Below, piece by piece: positions 32,915 through 44,580 of a stretch of 64,000 bases of DNA (its first letter is position 1; each line of letters opens with the position of its first letter). A model generated the notes under the pieces. That model was not told where the DNA came from. It worked only from the letters and a program-made list of their open reading frames with translations, and did not search any database. Origin of the DNA: Cepaea nemoralis. Lineage: Eukaryota > Mollusca > Gastropoda > Stylommatophora > Helicidae. The stretch lies in NCBI GenBank assembly GCA_014155875.1, contig JACEFZ010004196.1, positions 917,001 to 981,000 of the forward strand, written 5' to 3'. Made by a program: the position numbers and the translations under genes.

Positions 32915-33396
32915 TGGATACCCAACAACTAAGACAATTACTCATGTCTGATCTGTTTGTTCGTCGCCTTCCACTAGTCAACGTATGCGCTAGAGATCAT
33001 TTGCCTAGACACATTGATAGAACACAGCCAGCTGCTTTGATCGTCAATACTGACACCAGTGCTTACTCTGGTTCACATTGGATCGCCCTATATTTTAATG
33101 GTCTAGGTCAGTTTGAATATTTCAATTCGTTTGGCTTGCCACCATTACACGCCGACATTATCCATTTTATACAACGAAACTCGGACAGATCACCCGTGTA
33201 CAATACCCGTATGCTACAAGACATTAATAACAATTACTTGTGGTCTGTATGCGTTGTATTTCTTATTAATGAAATGTCGCGGTTCGAGCATGTCACGTAT
33301 CCTGCAACCCTTTGGACACAGACAACACGTGAACGATCGTCTCGTGTTTTGATTGGTTACTCCGTGGTTAAAAAAGACACGTCCAGAACTGTTTAA
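32914..33396 (+). CDS. adenain-like cysteine protease with atypical active site
   Basis: 160 aa. It aligns with adenovirus-type maturation proteases (C5/C48 fold): VNTDTSAYSGSHWIALYF gives the catalytic histidine (residue 55) and GQFEYFNSFGLPP gives the third catalytic position. A cysteine in LWSVCVVFL (residue 113) follows. Two departures are seen. The acidic residue of the triad (Asp in most Polinton enzymes, Glu in adenovirus) is Asn71. The usual Cys-Gly-x-Phe/Tyr-Cys around the nucleophile is CVVFL. An Asn third residue is workable in papain-like enzymes, so activity cannot be excluded. It would trim capsid precursors during virion maturation. Confidence 0.8.
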   Translation: MDTQQLRQLLMSDLFVRRLPLVNVCARDHLPRHIDRTQPAALIVNTDTSAYSGSHWIALYFNGLGQFEYFNSFGLPPLHADIIHFIQRNSDRSPVYNTRMLQDINNNYLWSVCVVFLINEMSRFEHVTYPATLWTQTTRERSSRVLIGYSVVKKDTSRTV

Positions 33397-33420
33397 AACT
33401 AGATAAATTCGTCGTTATAA

Positions 33421-33609
33421 AATGAGACGACCACTCGTATTTTTGTGTCTACAACGATCAAGATTTCTACACCCAAGTGGTTATTCATGCCAAAACCTGT
33501 TGATATGCCCAGACAACTAGACAACAGTTTGAAAGCGGTGACAGTTTCTCAAGACACAGGAACAACGACACTACATCTATATCAATCTACCGACAGTCAA
33601 GACATCTTT
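33421..33609 (+). CDS. small ORF at the end of the Maverick gene block
   Basis: The frame is open from 33421 with an ATG at 33487, giving 40 residues (MPKPVDMPRQLDNSLKAVTV at the start) and a stop at 33607-33609. A second ATG at 33422, in another frame, begins MRRPLVFL and could be the true start if one base has been lost or gained near 33440-33450. The open region ahead of ATG 33487 (TTIKISTPKWLFMPKPVDMP) looks protein-like, which supports a broken longer gene. Function unknown. Confidence 0.4.
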
Positions 33610-33680
33610 CTACAATAAGCAAGTACCCCTCTGCTCCCTTTGGAACATAAAACAAAACCCAGTTTTAATTGTTGTATACC

Positions 33681-33686
33681 AATAAA
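33681..33686 (+). promoter_or_regulatory. poly(A) signal after the Maverick late block
   Basis: AATAAA about 72 bp after the last stop of the plus-strand gene block and the first canonical signal downstream of it. Confidence 0.5.
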
Positions 33687-33753
33687 AGCCATTTGAAAAT
33701 GTTATTATTTGTTTCTCTATTTTATTATGTTTTTGTTCGATTGTATAGTTTTT

Positions 33754-34457
<704 letters not shown>

Positions 34458-34468
34458 AGGAACAGTTC
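34458..34468. repeat. LINE target-site duplication, left copy
   Basis: AGGAACAGTTC, repeated exactly at 39301-39311; brackets the LINE. Confidence 0.9.
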
Positions 34469-37400
34469 TTCTTCTTCTTCTTCTTCGTTCATCCGGAGTT
34501 TTTTTTTCGGACGTGATTGCGTTGTGCCTGTCCACAGCAGAGCTGCGTTCTTGCGCCGTTAGGCCGACACATCCGACTTCTGCGGGCATTTGTTGACCGG
34601 GTTAACCTTCCCGGGGGTTTCTTAGGACGTTTGGCTCTCACTGTTGTGGTGTTATCCCCCATCCCAGCTGGCCCATATAGAACAGCCAAAGACATCCTGG
34701 TCAGCCCTCAAGGGAAGGCAGGGGCAGACCATGGGCATTCCCCGCCATCCAAGGAGGCTTCCATACTTGCAGAGCCAACACACAGCGCTCTGGTACTGGG
34801 CTCACCCAAGGAATCGTCACGTCCTGCACATGGCTGCTTAGCCTCACTTCCGTATATTGGGCCTTCCATTCACCATAGGCTGTTCTTCCGGAAACCAGAA
34901 GTATGCAGTCTGCAGATGACATCCACACAGTGAGCTTTCGATTCGGACTTTCCACATAATGGATTTGCTATCCAAGCAATATTCCATTTCGTGCCACTAG
35001 GACACTTTTTCCACCTTTTATGAAGCCCACACAGTGTGCTTTCGATTCGGACTTTCCACATAATGGATTTGCTATCCAAGCAATATTCCATTTCATGCCT
35101 CTGGGGCGCTTTTGTAACCGACATACCTGTGGTATGAAGTGCGGCAGTCTAAATACTTCTTCATGCACCTTTAAATGTCAACCTGAATGTAGTTAAAGTA
35201 AGCTGCAGTCAACTTGAGCTTGTTGATATCTCCATAGAGCTTGTCCTCAAATGAAGCAGGTGTGGGCCAAAATATCTTTCTATGTTCTGCATATATTGGT
35301 CACTCCTGCAGCAAATGTTTAGCTGTCATTTTACCAGTTCCACAATTGCATTCATCGGTATCTCCTATCTTTAGTTTATTGAACAAGTGGTATTTCAGCC
35401 TGTTATGTCCTGTGCGGAGTCTGAAGATTGCTACTTGTTCTCTTCGGTCGAGTTTGTAATATGCATCATCCTTCTGGTGACCTGGATGCTCTGATTCCCA
35501 TTTGGTTCTATAAGTGCTTTTTATCAACCTCTTTGCCTCGTTATAGGTTATGTCTATGTCAGGCTGTAGTAGTCGTCCGCCCTCTTTTGCCAGTCTGTCA
35601 GCCTCTTAATTTCCAGGTATACTGCAATGTGATGGTATCCACTGTATTACAACTTTTTTGGATTTCTGGCATAGACCATGGAGTGCTGCTCTTAGGTCAG
35701 CTATTTCTGTGCTGTAATTGCTCTTCAGTATTGAGACAGCTGACTTTGCATCTGTAAAGATAGCTATTTGCTTCTCTTTATTTTCCTCCATCAAGAGCAT
35801 TTCTGCTGCAGTTTTCAGAGCCTCTACCTCCGCTTTGAAGTTACTTGAAAACTTTCCAGTTGCCACTGAATGTGTTTTTTTCACTCCATTTTTTAAATTT
35901 ATGAGAATTCCTCCTCCTCCATTCTCTACTGAATTTTTGGCTGATCCATCTGTATATGCATGGGTCCAATTGCTGCTTGGGTAATGTTCTTTTATGTAGT
36001 TTAGGGTTATTTCTCTTCTTTCGGTTTCATGCTGAGTGTTCTTTTTCTCAATACCAGGAATGTTTTCTATCATCTCAGGCAGTAGCTGCTGTCTCCAAGC
36101 TGGGAACTTGTCTGCATTGTAAATGGGTTTGACTGTTGATATGTTAAGTATGGGATCTGCCCTAATCTTTCGTTTTGCAGTTTCTACAAAGTTGCTACGC
36201 TTCAGTCTTCCCTTTCCAAAACCACTAAACCTTTTATACATAGGGTGGTCTGTCAATCTTCTAAATTTTTCAGCTTGTTGCTGGGCTCTGCTATCTCTTC
36301 TATCCTGCATTGGTTGTAAACAAGTGATCTTTTCTAGTTCATTAATAGGCGTTGTCTTCAGGCTTCCAGTTATGATTCGCATTCCTTGATTTTGGACTCT
36401 GCTTATTTTGTTAAAGTTTGACTTAGCTGCTGTTGCCCAAGCTGCAATGCCATATTCCAGTACTGGCCTCACCCGTCCAGTATATAACTTCTTGAGAACT
36501 TTCTCATCTGCTCCCCACGTTGTACCAGCAAGCTTTTTCATGATTGCCATTCTTTGCCTTGCTCTTGTTCGATTTTTCTCAACCTGTGTCTTCCATGTCA
36601 GGCGACGATCAAAGGTGACTCCTAGATAGTTTGGATTTTCTTCATGGCGCAATATTTTTCCATTCAATACCAGCTTAGGTTGCTGAGTTTTAGTTGAGAG
36701 GGAGAATACTGTGCATGTTGTTTTCTCCTCACTTATCTTCACTAGCCATGATTTTGACCAGTCCTCTAGCGCTAATAGGGCTTGCTGTATTCTGCTGTTA
36801 GCTGTACTAATATATTCTTCAGATGTCCATATGGCTAGGTCATCTGCAAAGGATGATGTGTGTACTCTGGCTGGAAAATTTTCCGTGATGTCGTTTATAT
36901 ATGCTAGGAATAATGTTGGTGAAAGAACTCCTCCTTGGGGGACACCTTGCTCCAACAGCATCATTTTGCTGGTTTGTCCTTGTACTTTTGTCCTGGCAGT
37001 TCTGTTCTCAAGGTAGTGGCTGATCCATTTGTACATTTTCCCACAAACATGCATTTTTTGCAGTTTTACTTTCAGTCCTTCCTTCCATACTTTATCAAAT
37101 GCTTTTTCTAAATCTATCCAGACCGCTAGTGTGTGCTTTTTCTCTTGGAAGGCATCCTCTATTTCCTGAGCTATATAGGTTATTTGATCTTCAGTGGATC
37201 TGTACTTTCTGAATCCTGCTTGGTGAGGTGTTATGAGTTGGTTTTCTTCCAGGTGCCATGTTAGCCTGCCATTGATAATGCGTTCCATTAATTTCCCTAC
37301 ACAGCTAAGAAGACTGATAGGTCGATAGCCATTTGGTTCTTCCAGGTTTTTTCCTTTCTTTGGGACTGGTATTAGTATAGCTTCCTTCCATGCCTGTGGG

Positions 37401-39300
37401 ACTATTCCCCTCTTCCAGCTGTAATTTAGGACTGCTAGTAGTTTCTTTTTTGCCTTAGTGCCTAGTCCTATTAGCATTTCATTTGTGATTCCATCCTTTC
37501 CTGGTGATGTCTTCTTTTTTAGTTTATTCATTGCCTGTTCCATTTCTTCCATTGTTAGATTTGCCATCATATATTCTGCTGCTGTCTCTGTATATCTATG
37601 ATGTATCTGTTTATCTTTGATTGCTTTCTTCTGTTCGGCTGTAATATCAATGTGGTTTGCACTGGCATAGTGTTCCATTAGTGCATTTGCAGCCTTTTTT
37701 CCTGTAAGCAAGGCATTTCCTTGTTTAATTGTTATTTGTTTGTTTCTAGGTCCTTCATTGTTCATGGCTTTCACTAGTTTCCATAGTTTGTTTCCATCCC
37801 TGTCAAAATTCAGGTTTTCTGTTTTTTTCCTCCAACAATCTCTTGTTGTTTGATTTACTGTTCTTTTATATTTTGCTGAGATGGCTTTGAGAGAGATGTT
37901 CGCTTCAGTTGTTTGTTCTCTCTCTGCGGTCTTCCTAGCATCTTCAACTTTGTCCTCCAAAATTTGTAGTTCCTCAGTCCAGTATGGTTTGTAATTTTTC
38001 CTCGCTCCTCTTGGAATAGACTCAGTGGCCGCATGTATTATTGCTCTGTTTAGACTTTCCACCATTTGCTTCATGTTGCCATATCGTGTATTTATGTTTT
38101 CACAATATTTGTCTGTTAGTATGGAAAATCTGTCCCAATCTGCTCGTTTGTAATTCCAGCGAGGCAAAGGCTTTTGCTCCTGTGGAACATACTCCATATT
38201 TATTACAAGCTTGATTGGTCTGTGGTCACTACCTGCTAATTGGTCAAGCACATGGCGATCGATTTTGTGGAGGATGTCTCCTGTGCAGAAAGCTAAGTCT
38301 GGAGTAGAAGTGGTAATCCATCTTCTGGAGTAGAAGCTCGGTGTGTCATCCGCTTTGTTGAGTAGATGGAGATTTGAGTCTATTTCCCAGTCCTCCACTT
38401 CATCTCCTCTTTTGTCAGTATCTGGGTATCCCCATCTTTCTGAACGGCTATTAAAGTCTCCGACAACAATGCAATTTGTGTCAGTTATTTCCATGTTTGA
38501 GAGTGTAAGATCCTTATCTGCCGGGCTATACAGATTGTAAATTCTTATTTTCACGTCCTTTATCATTATATCAACACCTATAATTTCCGTTTGGTTGTCA
38601 GAGATCACAGATACTTCGCTGCAAGGTATTGTATTTCGTGTAAGTATTACAACTCCTCCTTTGTGTCCTTCGCGGTCGAAACGTGTGGCCTGATATTCCT
38701 TGACTGAAAATGTGCGATTGGCGTTGAGGTGTGTCTCTTGAATGCATGCCACATCTATTCTATCTTTATGAAGACGCTGTGTTAGGGAGGCTTTCTTGTT
38801 ATAAACTCCTTCTGCATTCCATTGTAGTATGTTGAGTGTCCGGGGTGTTTGGTCAATAACTCTTAACCTACTCCTCTGTGCCTTGACTCCACAGCATAGG
38901 GGAAGGTGACCACCAGTAGTCATGGGTGGATCCCCTCGAGGCAGGGGGCCCGGCACTATCACCGCCTGATGGGACTTCACGGGATTAGCACCATAACGAT
39001 TAATTTTCATCTGTGGCATCATGAAATGATAAAGTTACGTTGCACTTCTTTGTCAAGCCTGTGGCTCAGTACATCCGATTTCGACAAGCATTTGTTCGGG
39101 ATGCTTTCCCTAGCCTTTGACTGTCCCCAGTCTACCTACAAGGCAGCAGGTTTGTGCGTCACTTCGTCTGGTCCCTCTCCCTTGACCTGTCCGACATGGG
39201 TGACCCTACCAGTAGCTGTGCTACCGTCGGCATAGCTCTTGGGGTCATTTGAACGCTCAAGCCCCTCTACCTCGTCAAGGTGGACGCACGGCAGAGTGGG
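34469..39300 (-). mobile_element. full-length LINE (EN-RT-RNase H) inserted in the Maverick
   Basis: 4,832 bp on the minus strand, with a (GAA)n 3' tail (plus strand TTC run at 34469-34486) and an 11-bp target duplication AGGAACAGTTC. The 5' region (39300-39023) contains the dispersed segment also found near 6330-6450 and 7270-7385. The 3' UTR holds two tandem 105-bp units (GCTTTCGATTCGGACTTTCC at 34934 and 35039). Other 3' ends of this kind lie at 59985-60253 and 63205-63450. Because it is inside the Maverick, it is younger than the Maverick insertion or came with it. Confidence 0.92.
35171..39022 (-). pseudogene. LINE polyprotein (endonuclease-RT-RNase H), two nonsense codons
   Basis: One frame from 39022 to 35171, broken only by TAA at 35608-35606 and TGA at 35302-35300. 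The apurinic-type endonuclease comes first (NILQWNAEGVYNKK, IQETHLNANR, IVVGDFNSRSERWG, LAGSDHRPIKL). The reverse transcriptase follows (NGYRPISLLSCVGKLMERII, VWIDLEKAFDKVW, GVPQGGVLSPTLF, SFADDLAIW). RNase H is last (HAYTDGSAKN, KAEVEALKTA, AIFTDAKSAV, IQWIPSHC). The first stop falls within the RNase H core just before its last catalytic region; the second lies in a C-terminal zinc-knuckle-like end (CNCGTGKMTAKHLL). There is no separate ORF1. The layout fits the I-like group of LINEs, though I cannot name the clade. Confidence 0.9.
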
Positions 39301-39311
39301 AGGAACAGTTC
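39301..39311. repeat. LINE target-site duplication, right copy
   Basis: AGGAACAGTTC, matching 34458-34468. Confidence 0.9.
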
Positions 39312-39433
39312 AAGCACCTGGAACCGTATTGACACCGGGAGATCTGCGGGCCCGATCGACATCACCATTTACACCGGATATCAACCACTTTACGACCCCC
39401 TCACTATATTACTAAGCCCAGACTCTTTTTTTA
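39312..39433. other. Maverick sequence between LINE and right TIR
   Basis: About 120 bp with no recognisable feature. Confidence 0.5.
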
Positions 39434-40102
39434 GATTATATCCTCTTATTATAAACATCGCTATATCAACCCCTAATACCCCTTACCATCATATCCTTTA
39501 TAAGCTTTTCGGTGAAGAAGCCACCCTTTAATTTCACTAAGACACTACTATCGCCCTACACTTAACACACTTGGTACCGACACGATCCAACTTTTATCCC
39601 TTCCTATTTTAATTATTTTCACAGACTACATTCCCACACCAGGCAACCATCAAGAATTTTCTACGAGCGTAAATATGATTGGAACCCTCGCTTTCATTAC
39701 ACCTCTGCCCTCTGACCCCATCATTCCCGCCTAAACACTTCTGTCTTATTTTGCCATATACACTCCACTCGTTTATCTTTCACTACAGCTCACCACTCAT
39801 AGTTGTCTAATGACAGTTTATCTTTCACTCGCCACTCATACTAATATACCCTACGTAACCAAAATAACTTTCCCCTTCACAACCTCTCTTTCCAGTACAG
39901 AACCAACCAACTAAAAATCCAACCTTAATTACTTTCACAGATTTTCCCACCAGCCAGGCCGAAAAAACCCGTTCCCACAGGCCGCCAAAAATTTTACCGA
40001 GTCGACAATTTTCCCCATATTTTCCTTCATAAAACTATTACCCTCCATTACCCTCCAGATTCTGGTTGCATAATATGTGTCTGGAGGCCTCAATCTACTA
40101 CT
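39434..40102 (-). repeat. Maverick right terminal inverted repeat
   Basis: Reverse complement matches 22770-23382, starting AGTAGTAGATTGAGGCC at 40102 and staying collinear to about 39434. The terminal 8-bp stem (40052-40059 with 40080-40087) is conserved. Several small indels distinguish the two ends, so they are not recently homogenised. Confidence 0.9.
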
Positions 40103-40108
40103 AATCAA
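40103..40108. repeat. Maverick target-site duplication, right copy (AATCAA)
   Basis: Same 6 bp as 22764-22769, directly after the terminal CT. Confidence 0.9.
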
Positions 40109-40180
40109 GGCGAGAGACAGGCAGTGCTGGAGATCCATTGCAGCTAACCTTCATTGTGGAGACGGCACTTGACTTAATGA
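40103..40180 (+). pseudogene. LINE C-terminus resuming after the Maverick
   Basis: Codons ARDRQCWRSIAANLHCGDG and a stop complete the LINE interrupted at 22769. A 69-bp satellite follows directly. Confidence 0.7.
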
Positions 40181-40189
40181 AGTAAAGAA

Positions 40190-41090
40190 CCCTACGCCTT
40201 GAGGCACATTGGGTAGATCTTGTATTGAACAGAAGGCACTGTACTCGGTGAATGATGAAAGAACCCTTCACCTTAAGGCGCATTGAGCAGATCTTGTATA
40301 GAAAATTGGGTAATCGAGGAATGATGAAAGAACCCTTCATCTTAAGGCGCATTGAGCAGATCTTGTATAGAACATTAGGTAATCGAGGGATGATGAAAGA
40401 ACCCTACACCTTATGGCGCAGTGGGCAGATCTTGTATAGAACATTAGGTAATCATGGGATGATGAAAGAACCCTACACCTTAAGGCGCAGTGGGCAGATC
40501 TTGTATAGAACATTAGGTAATCGGGGGATGATGAATGAACCCTACACCTTAAGGCGCATTGAGCAGATCTTGTATAGAACATTAGGTAATCGGGGAATGA
40601 TGAAAGAACCCTACACCTTAAGGCGAAGTGGGCAGATCTTGTATAGAACATTAGATAATCGGGGGATGATGAAAGAACCCTACACCTTAAGGCGCAGTGG
40701 GCAGATCTTGTATAGAACATTAGGTAATCGGGGGATGATGAAAGAACCCTACACCTTAAGGCGCATTGAGCAGATCTTGTATAGAACATTAGGTAATCGA
40801 GGGATGATGAAAGAACCCTACACCTTAAGGCGCATTGAGCAGATCTTGTATAGAACATTAGGTAATCGAGGGATGATGAAAGAACCCTACACCTTAAGGC
40901 GAAGTGGGCAGATCTTGTATAGAACATTAAGTACTCGGTGAATGATGAAAGAACCCTACACCTTAAGGCGCAGTGAGCAGATCTTGTATAGAACATTAGG
41001 TAATCGGGGATGATGAAAGAACCCTACACCTTAAGGCGCATTGAGCAGATCTTGTATAGAACAGTAGTTACTCGGTGGATGATGTGATCA
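40190..41090. repeat. 69-bp minisatellite (LINE 3' flank)
   Basis: About 13 copies of a unit containing GATGAAAGAACCCTACACC, TTAAGGCGCAGTG and CAGATCTTGTATAGAACATT. Sixty-nine is a multiple of three and the unit lacks stops in one frame of each strand, which creates ORFs of 229 aa (40252-40941) and 219 aa (40996-40337) that are not genes. Confidence 0.95.
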
Positions 41091-41194
41091 GCATCAGGAC
41101 GGCCGTCTTTACTTCCCAGGGCATTTCCTGGTGCCCAGTTGAGCCTGGGTCCACATGGGAGTACAGATCACCCTGAAATTTTCGAAATAACCCC

Positions 41195-41350
41195 GATGAT
41201 GACCATGGTGTTTTTGCTGAAGTTGATGTTTACGATGTTGGTGAAGATGATGTTGGTGATGGTGATAATAATGATGATAATGATGATGACGATGATGATT
41301 ATGATATTGGCTGTGGTGATAATAACGATGTTGACCGATGATGATTATGA
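41195..41350. repeat. degenerate GAT trinucleotide region
   Basis: GATGATG and GTTGATGTT words in a roughly 150-bp stretch just downstream of the first GT92 coding exon, in its intron. Confidence 0.7.
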
Positions 41351-41405
41351 TCGGCCCAAATACCACCCTTCAGATGTTCAATGTTTATGACAAGAAATGA
41401 CTTAC

Positions 41406-41761
41406 GTAAGTATTGTCTGTCCGGTGGTTGTTCCCGGCTGTTGTGTCGTCCCTACGCTAGCACCGGGTTCGTGGGTTGCATGCCTACTGACCAGCTCCAC
41501 ATTTTGCTGAATATCACCATTTGTATCACTTCCATTCGAGAACTCATCTTCTGTAACATCATTCCATCCGATCACGTCCCATAACAATGAAATACCATGC
41601 GTAGAATTCTTCTCATTTCCAAATGTTAAAATCCGACTGATTTTCCAAGGTATAGAAATATCTGCTCTGTCTTTGAGCAAATAGAAAATAAAAAAGAGTG
41701 CGATCTGGGAAGTCAAGACTGTTAGAAGTATGCACTTGATTCTCCTGGGCATCCTTGGCAT
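41406..41761 (-). CDS. GT92 family glycosyltransferase, first coding exon (signal anchor)
   Basis: From ATG 41761 the exon encodes MPRMPRRIKCILLTVLTSQI followed by ALFFIFYLL. This is a short basic cytoplasmic tail and one membrane helix (about residues 8-29), typical of type II Golgi enzymes. A Ser/Thr/Asn-rich stem follows, ending GTTQQPGTTTGQTI. The donor is CTTAC|GTAAGT with GT at 41405-41404. The split codon AC|A matches the exon at 20339. The exon opens after a strong acceptor (CACTTATCTCTGTATTCCCAG, near 41817), so at least one 5' exon lies upstream. The frame is open back to that acceptor, so a longer N-terminus is possible. Joined with the other exons the protein is 517 aa, normal for GT92. 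Confidence 0.8.
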
Positions 41762-41959
41762 GGCTTCAGACAACACCTGGGCTGACAGCGTGCTCACCTG
41801 GCCGTGAGGATATCCTTCTGGGAATACAGAGATAAGTGAAAAATTAGGATACTGGTGAGGGTATTAAGTTAACGGTGATTACATTTGTCAGTGGCATTAT
41901 TTTAATAATAGTTACACGCCAGGAAGTTATTGAAGATTAAATGACAAGACAAGATCCCA

Positions 41960-42486
41960 GACACTGAAGTCCTAGAAAGAACGTCCATGACCAAGTATCC
42001 ACACTCTACTAACAAAGAATCAGATTTGCTGGGCTGGTCATTTGACTCGCATGCCAGATCACAGTCTCCCTAAACGAATTTTTTACGGCGAGCTGCGTTG
42101 TGGTAAACGCTCTCGAGGCGGCCAGAGGAAACGCTTTAGACACTCTTAAGATCTCACTAAAAGCTTGTGGAATTCATCACGACACTTGGGAGACTGCTGC
42201 CAAAGACCGAATTTTGTGACGTACATCATTACTCGAGGGTGTAATCACTTGTGTAGCAAACAAGACTGCAAGAGCCGTGGGGGGGGGGGGGGGGGGAGAG
42301 AAGGGTATGGCCGGAAAGAAAACCACTGCAGGAGATCTTCCTCCCGAAACGTCAATAATTCTTTGCGTACATTGTCAAAGAACATTTCGAGCCAAAATAG
42401 ACCTTACTAACCATCTTAGAACTCACGGCTCCAAACTTTCAACCCTACAGGATGAAATGAATGAGCATCACCATTCGTTATAGACA

Positions 42487-42536
<50 letters not shown>
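41960..42536 (+). pseudogene. degraded LINE 3' end with (TTA)n tail
   Basis: C-terminal LINE codons in shifted frames (DTEVLERT near 41958, then GELRC.GKRSRG-like text) end with a C2H2-like finger (CVHCQRTFRAKIDLTNHLRTH) matching the LINE at 20375-21385. A poly-G run (42279-42296) and an ATT/TTA repeat tail (42487-42536) are present. Confidence 0.75.
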
Positions 42537-42537
<1 letters not shown>

Positions 42538-43331
42538 GCTGGTCCTTTTCATGCACCTCCGTGTCCAGTGTGTCTGCGATGTCCTGTGGCCGTCTTTGTG
42601 CTGGTCATCCCTGCCAATTTTCCAGGAATCCCGCCTTCCACCATTCTTCTAGCCACGCCACTGTGACCTTTAACATGGTCAGAGTGTAACAGTTTTCGAA
42701 ACGAGGCTGTTTATAAACCAAAGGCAAGGAAGATGTCTGCCTGTTTATATTCCTAGAGTACATTTGTATGGAGATCGCGAGATGTGTTAAAGACACATTA
42801 TCCTTTTGATAATAGATTATGATGATTAAGACGATGATGGTGGTGGTGGTGGTGATTGTAGTAATGATTTCTATCACTCAATGAGTTTCTGGCTTTCCTC
42901 AACGAACGTTTATACTTAACTCCCGTCTGTTTGCTTCTGTGTTCCCATAAGGTACGACGTTCGTTTGTGTATCAAGTAGACCGGACATTGAGTGCCGCGC
43001 AAACATATAAATCATGCAAATGAAAATGATGACATGCAGACATGCAACATGGCTGGTCGACGTAGTTGATAGCTATTCACCGCGTTAGGCAACGATGGCA
43101 TTTAGAAATTCAGTTTAGCCTACTTTCTCAAACAGGGAGGCCAAGTTACCCTCAAGAAAAGTCAACGGTTGTTTGTGTTGCCGTGAACGGGTTTGATTAT
43201 GGCACATGATGATGATGAGAAGTGCGACATTAAGTCCCAGGCATGGACCGACTTAATATTGTACTCCCCATCACTACAGATGATGGGGCAAGTGCTCTGG
43301 TGATCTTCCTCTTCCGTTTAATGTTTTTAAC
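42537..43331. other. no gene recognised
   Basis: Upstream of the first GT92 coding exon. Only a short GGT run (42838-42852) stands out. A 5' non-coding exon or promoter of GT92 may lie here or further up but could not be identified. Confidence 0.4.
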
Positions 43332-43570
43332 ATTTAGTTGCATGTCCTTCACAGGACGTAGCAGTCAACCACAGCATGTTGGCTGGTCGTGATTCCTGGG
43401 CAAGTTTTACGTTCAGCAGTTTATCATTGCTTTCTGAACGACCGGCACCTATACACCGGCACCTTTACACCGGCTCCTTTTTCCGATAAAACCAGCACCG
43501 CTGTGTTTCGAACTCGGGTATACGGGATTAAGAATTTTGTCCATAACACCTTGGCCACGGAGACCAGTAT
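43332..43570 (-). repeat. SINE A1, near-complete
   Basis: Minus-strand copy: TTGCATGTCCTTCACAGGAC at the left, ACGTTCAGCAGTTTATCATT in the body, GTGTTTCGAACTCGGG (B box complement) and CCTTGGCCACGG (A box complement) at the right. Its head runs straight into the 71-bp minisatellite. Confidence 0.85.
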
Positions 43571-44205
43571 GTGCATGCTATTATATTGTGTTCAATTATA
43601 TCTCTTTCTCCTCTACATAACACCTTGGCCACGGAGACCAGTATGTGCATGCTATTATATTGTGTTCAGTTATATCTCTTTCTCTACATAACACCTTGGC
43701 CACGGAAACCAGTATGTGCATGCTATTATATTGTGTTCAGTTATATCTCTTTCTCTACATAACACCTTGGCCACGGAAACCAGTATGTGCATGCTATTAT
43801 ATTGTGTTCAGTTATATCTCTTTCTCTACATAACACCTTGGCCACGGAGACCAGTATGTGCATGCTATTATATTGTGTTCAATTATATCTCTTTCTCTAC
43901 ATAACACCTTGGCCACGGAGACCAGTATGTGCATGCTATTATATTGTGTTCAATTATATCTCTTTCTCTACATAACACCTTGGCCACGGAGACCAGTATG
44001 TGCATGCTATTATATTGTGTTCAATTATATCTCTTTCTCCTCTACATAACACCTTGGCCACGGAAACCAGTATGTGCATGCTATTATATTGTGTTCAATT
44101 ACATCTCTTTCTCCTCTACATAACACCTTGGCCACGGAGACCAGTATGTGCATGCTATTATATTGTGTTCAGTTATATCTCTTTCTCCTCTACATAACCT
44201 ATTCT
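43544..44205. repeat. 71/74-bp minisatellite seeded from a SINE head
   Basis: Nine copies with starts spaced 74, 71, 71, 71, 71, 71, 74 and 74 bp. Each contains ATAACACCTTGGCCACGGA, which is the tRNA-like A-box end of the adjacent SINE, plus CCAGTATGTGCATGCTATTA. The 3-bp difference is an extra CTC. The overlapping 62-65 aa ORFs are satellite frames. Confidence 0.92.
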
Positions 44206-44352
44206 GTGGCGAAGGAGTTACGGGCGCAATTCGTAATTCAGCATAACACGTTCGAAACACAGCAGTGGCAGATTTGGCAGCAGACAGCCCTGTGTTGATT
44301 TTCATACAATGGTTGAAATGCCGGGAGTTCAGAAAGTAATGGAAACACTGAA
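44205..44352 (+). repeat. SINE A1 head, truncated
   Basis: TCTGTGGCGAAGGAGTTACG (A box) and ACACGTTCGAAACACAGC (B box) are followed by a short body, oriented opposite to the copy on the other side of the minisatellite. Confidence 0.75.
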
Positions 44353-44367
44353 CGTAAACTTTCTTTT

Positions 44368-44580
44368 TTCACATTCCCTTACAGGGCGTTGCAGTCAACA
44401 TCAGCATTTTTCAGCTGCTGTTTATGTACTAGGCAAGATTACGCTCACTAGTTTGCCATTGTTTTCTGGGCGGCCGGCTCGCTTATCCCGTAAGTTACCA
44501 ACGCGGGGAGAATCGCTTCAAAAAATGCTGAGGTTGACTGCTACCTCCTGGAAAGGATATGCAACCAACTAACCTACTCC
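44368..44580. repeat. composite SINE A fragment
   Basis: A minus-strand A2 part (CCCTTACAGGGCGTTGCAGT, GATTACGCTCACTAGTTTGCC) joined to a plus-strand tail (CTGGAAAGGATATGCAACC), giving a small foldback. Confidence 0.7.

Noticed and set aside
35428..39235. Plus-strand ORFs of 70-110 aa across the LINE
   Set aside because: Antisense shadows of the LINE polyprotein on the minus strand.
40252..40996. Long ORFs on both strands, 229 and 219 aa
   Set aside because: The 69-bp satellite is divisible by three and stop-free in both; opposite-strand long ORFs show it is not selection.
43544..44205. CRISPR-like array of regularly spaced repeats
   Set aside because: The whole 71/74-bp unit repeats without unique spacers, no cas genes are near, and the DNA is animal. 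The same reasoning applies to the arrays at 1.5, 8.9, 40.2 and 59.2 kb.
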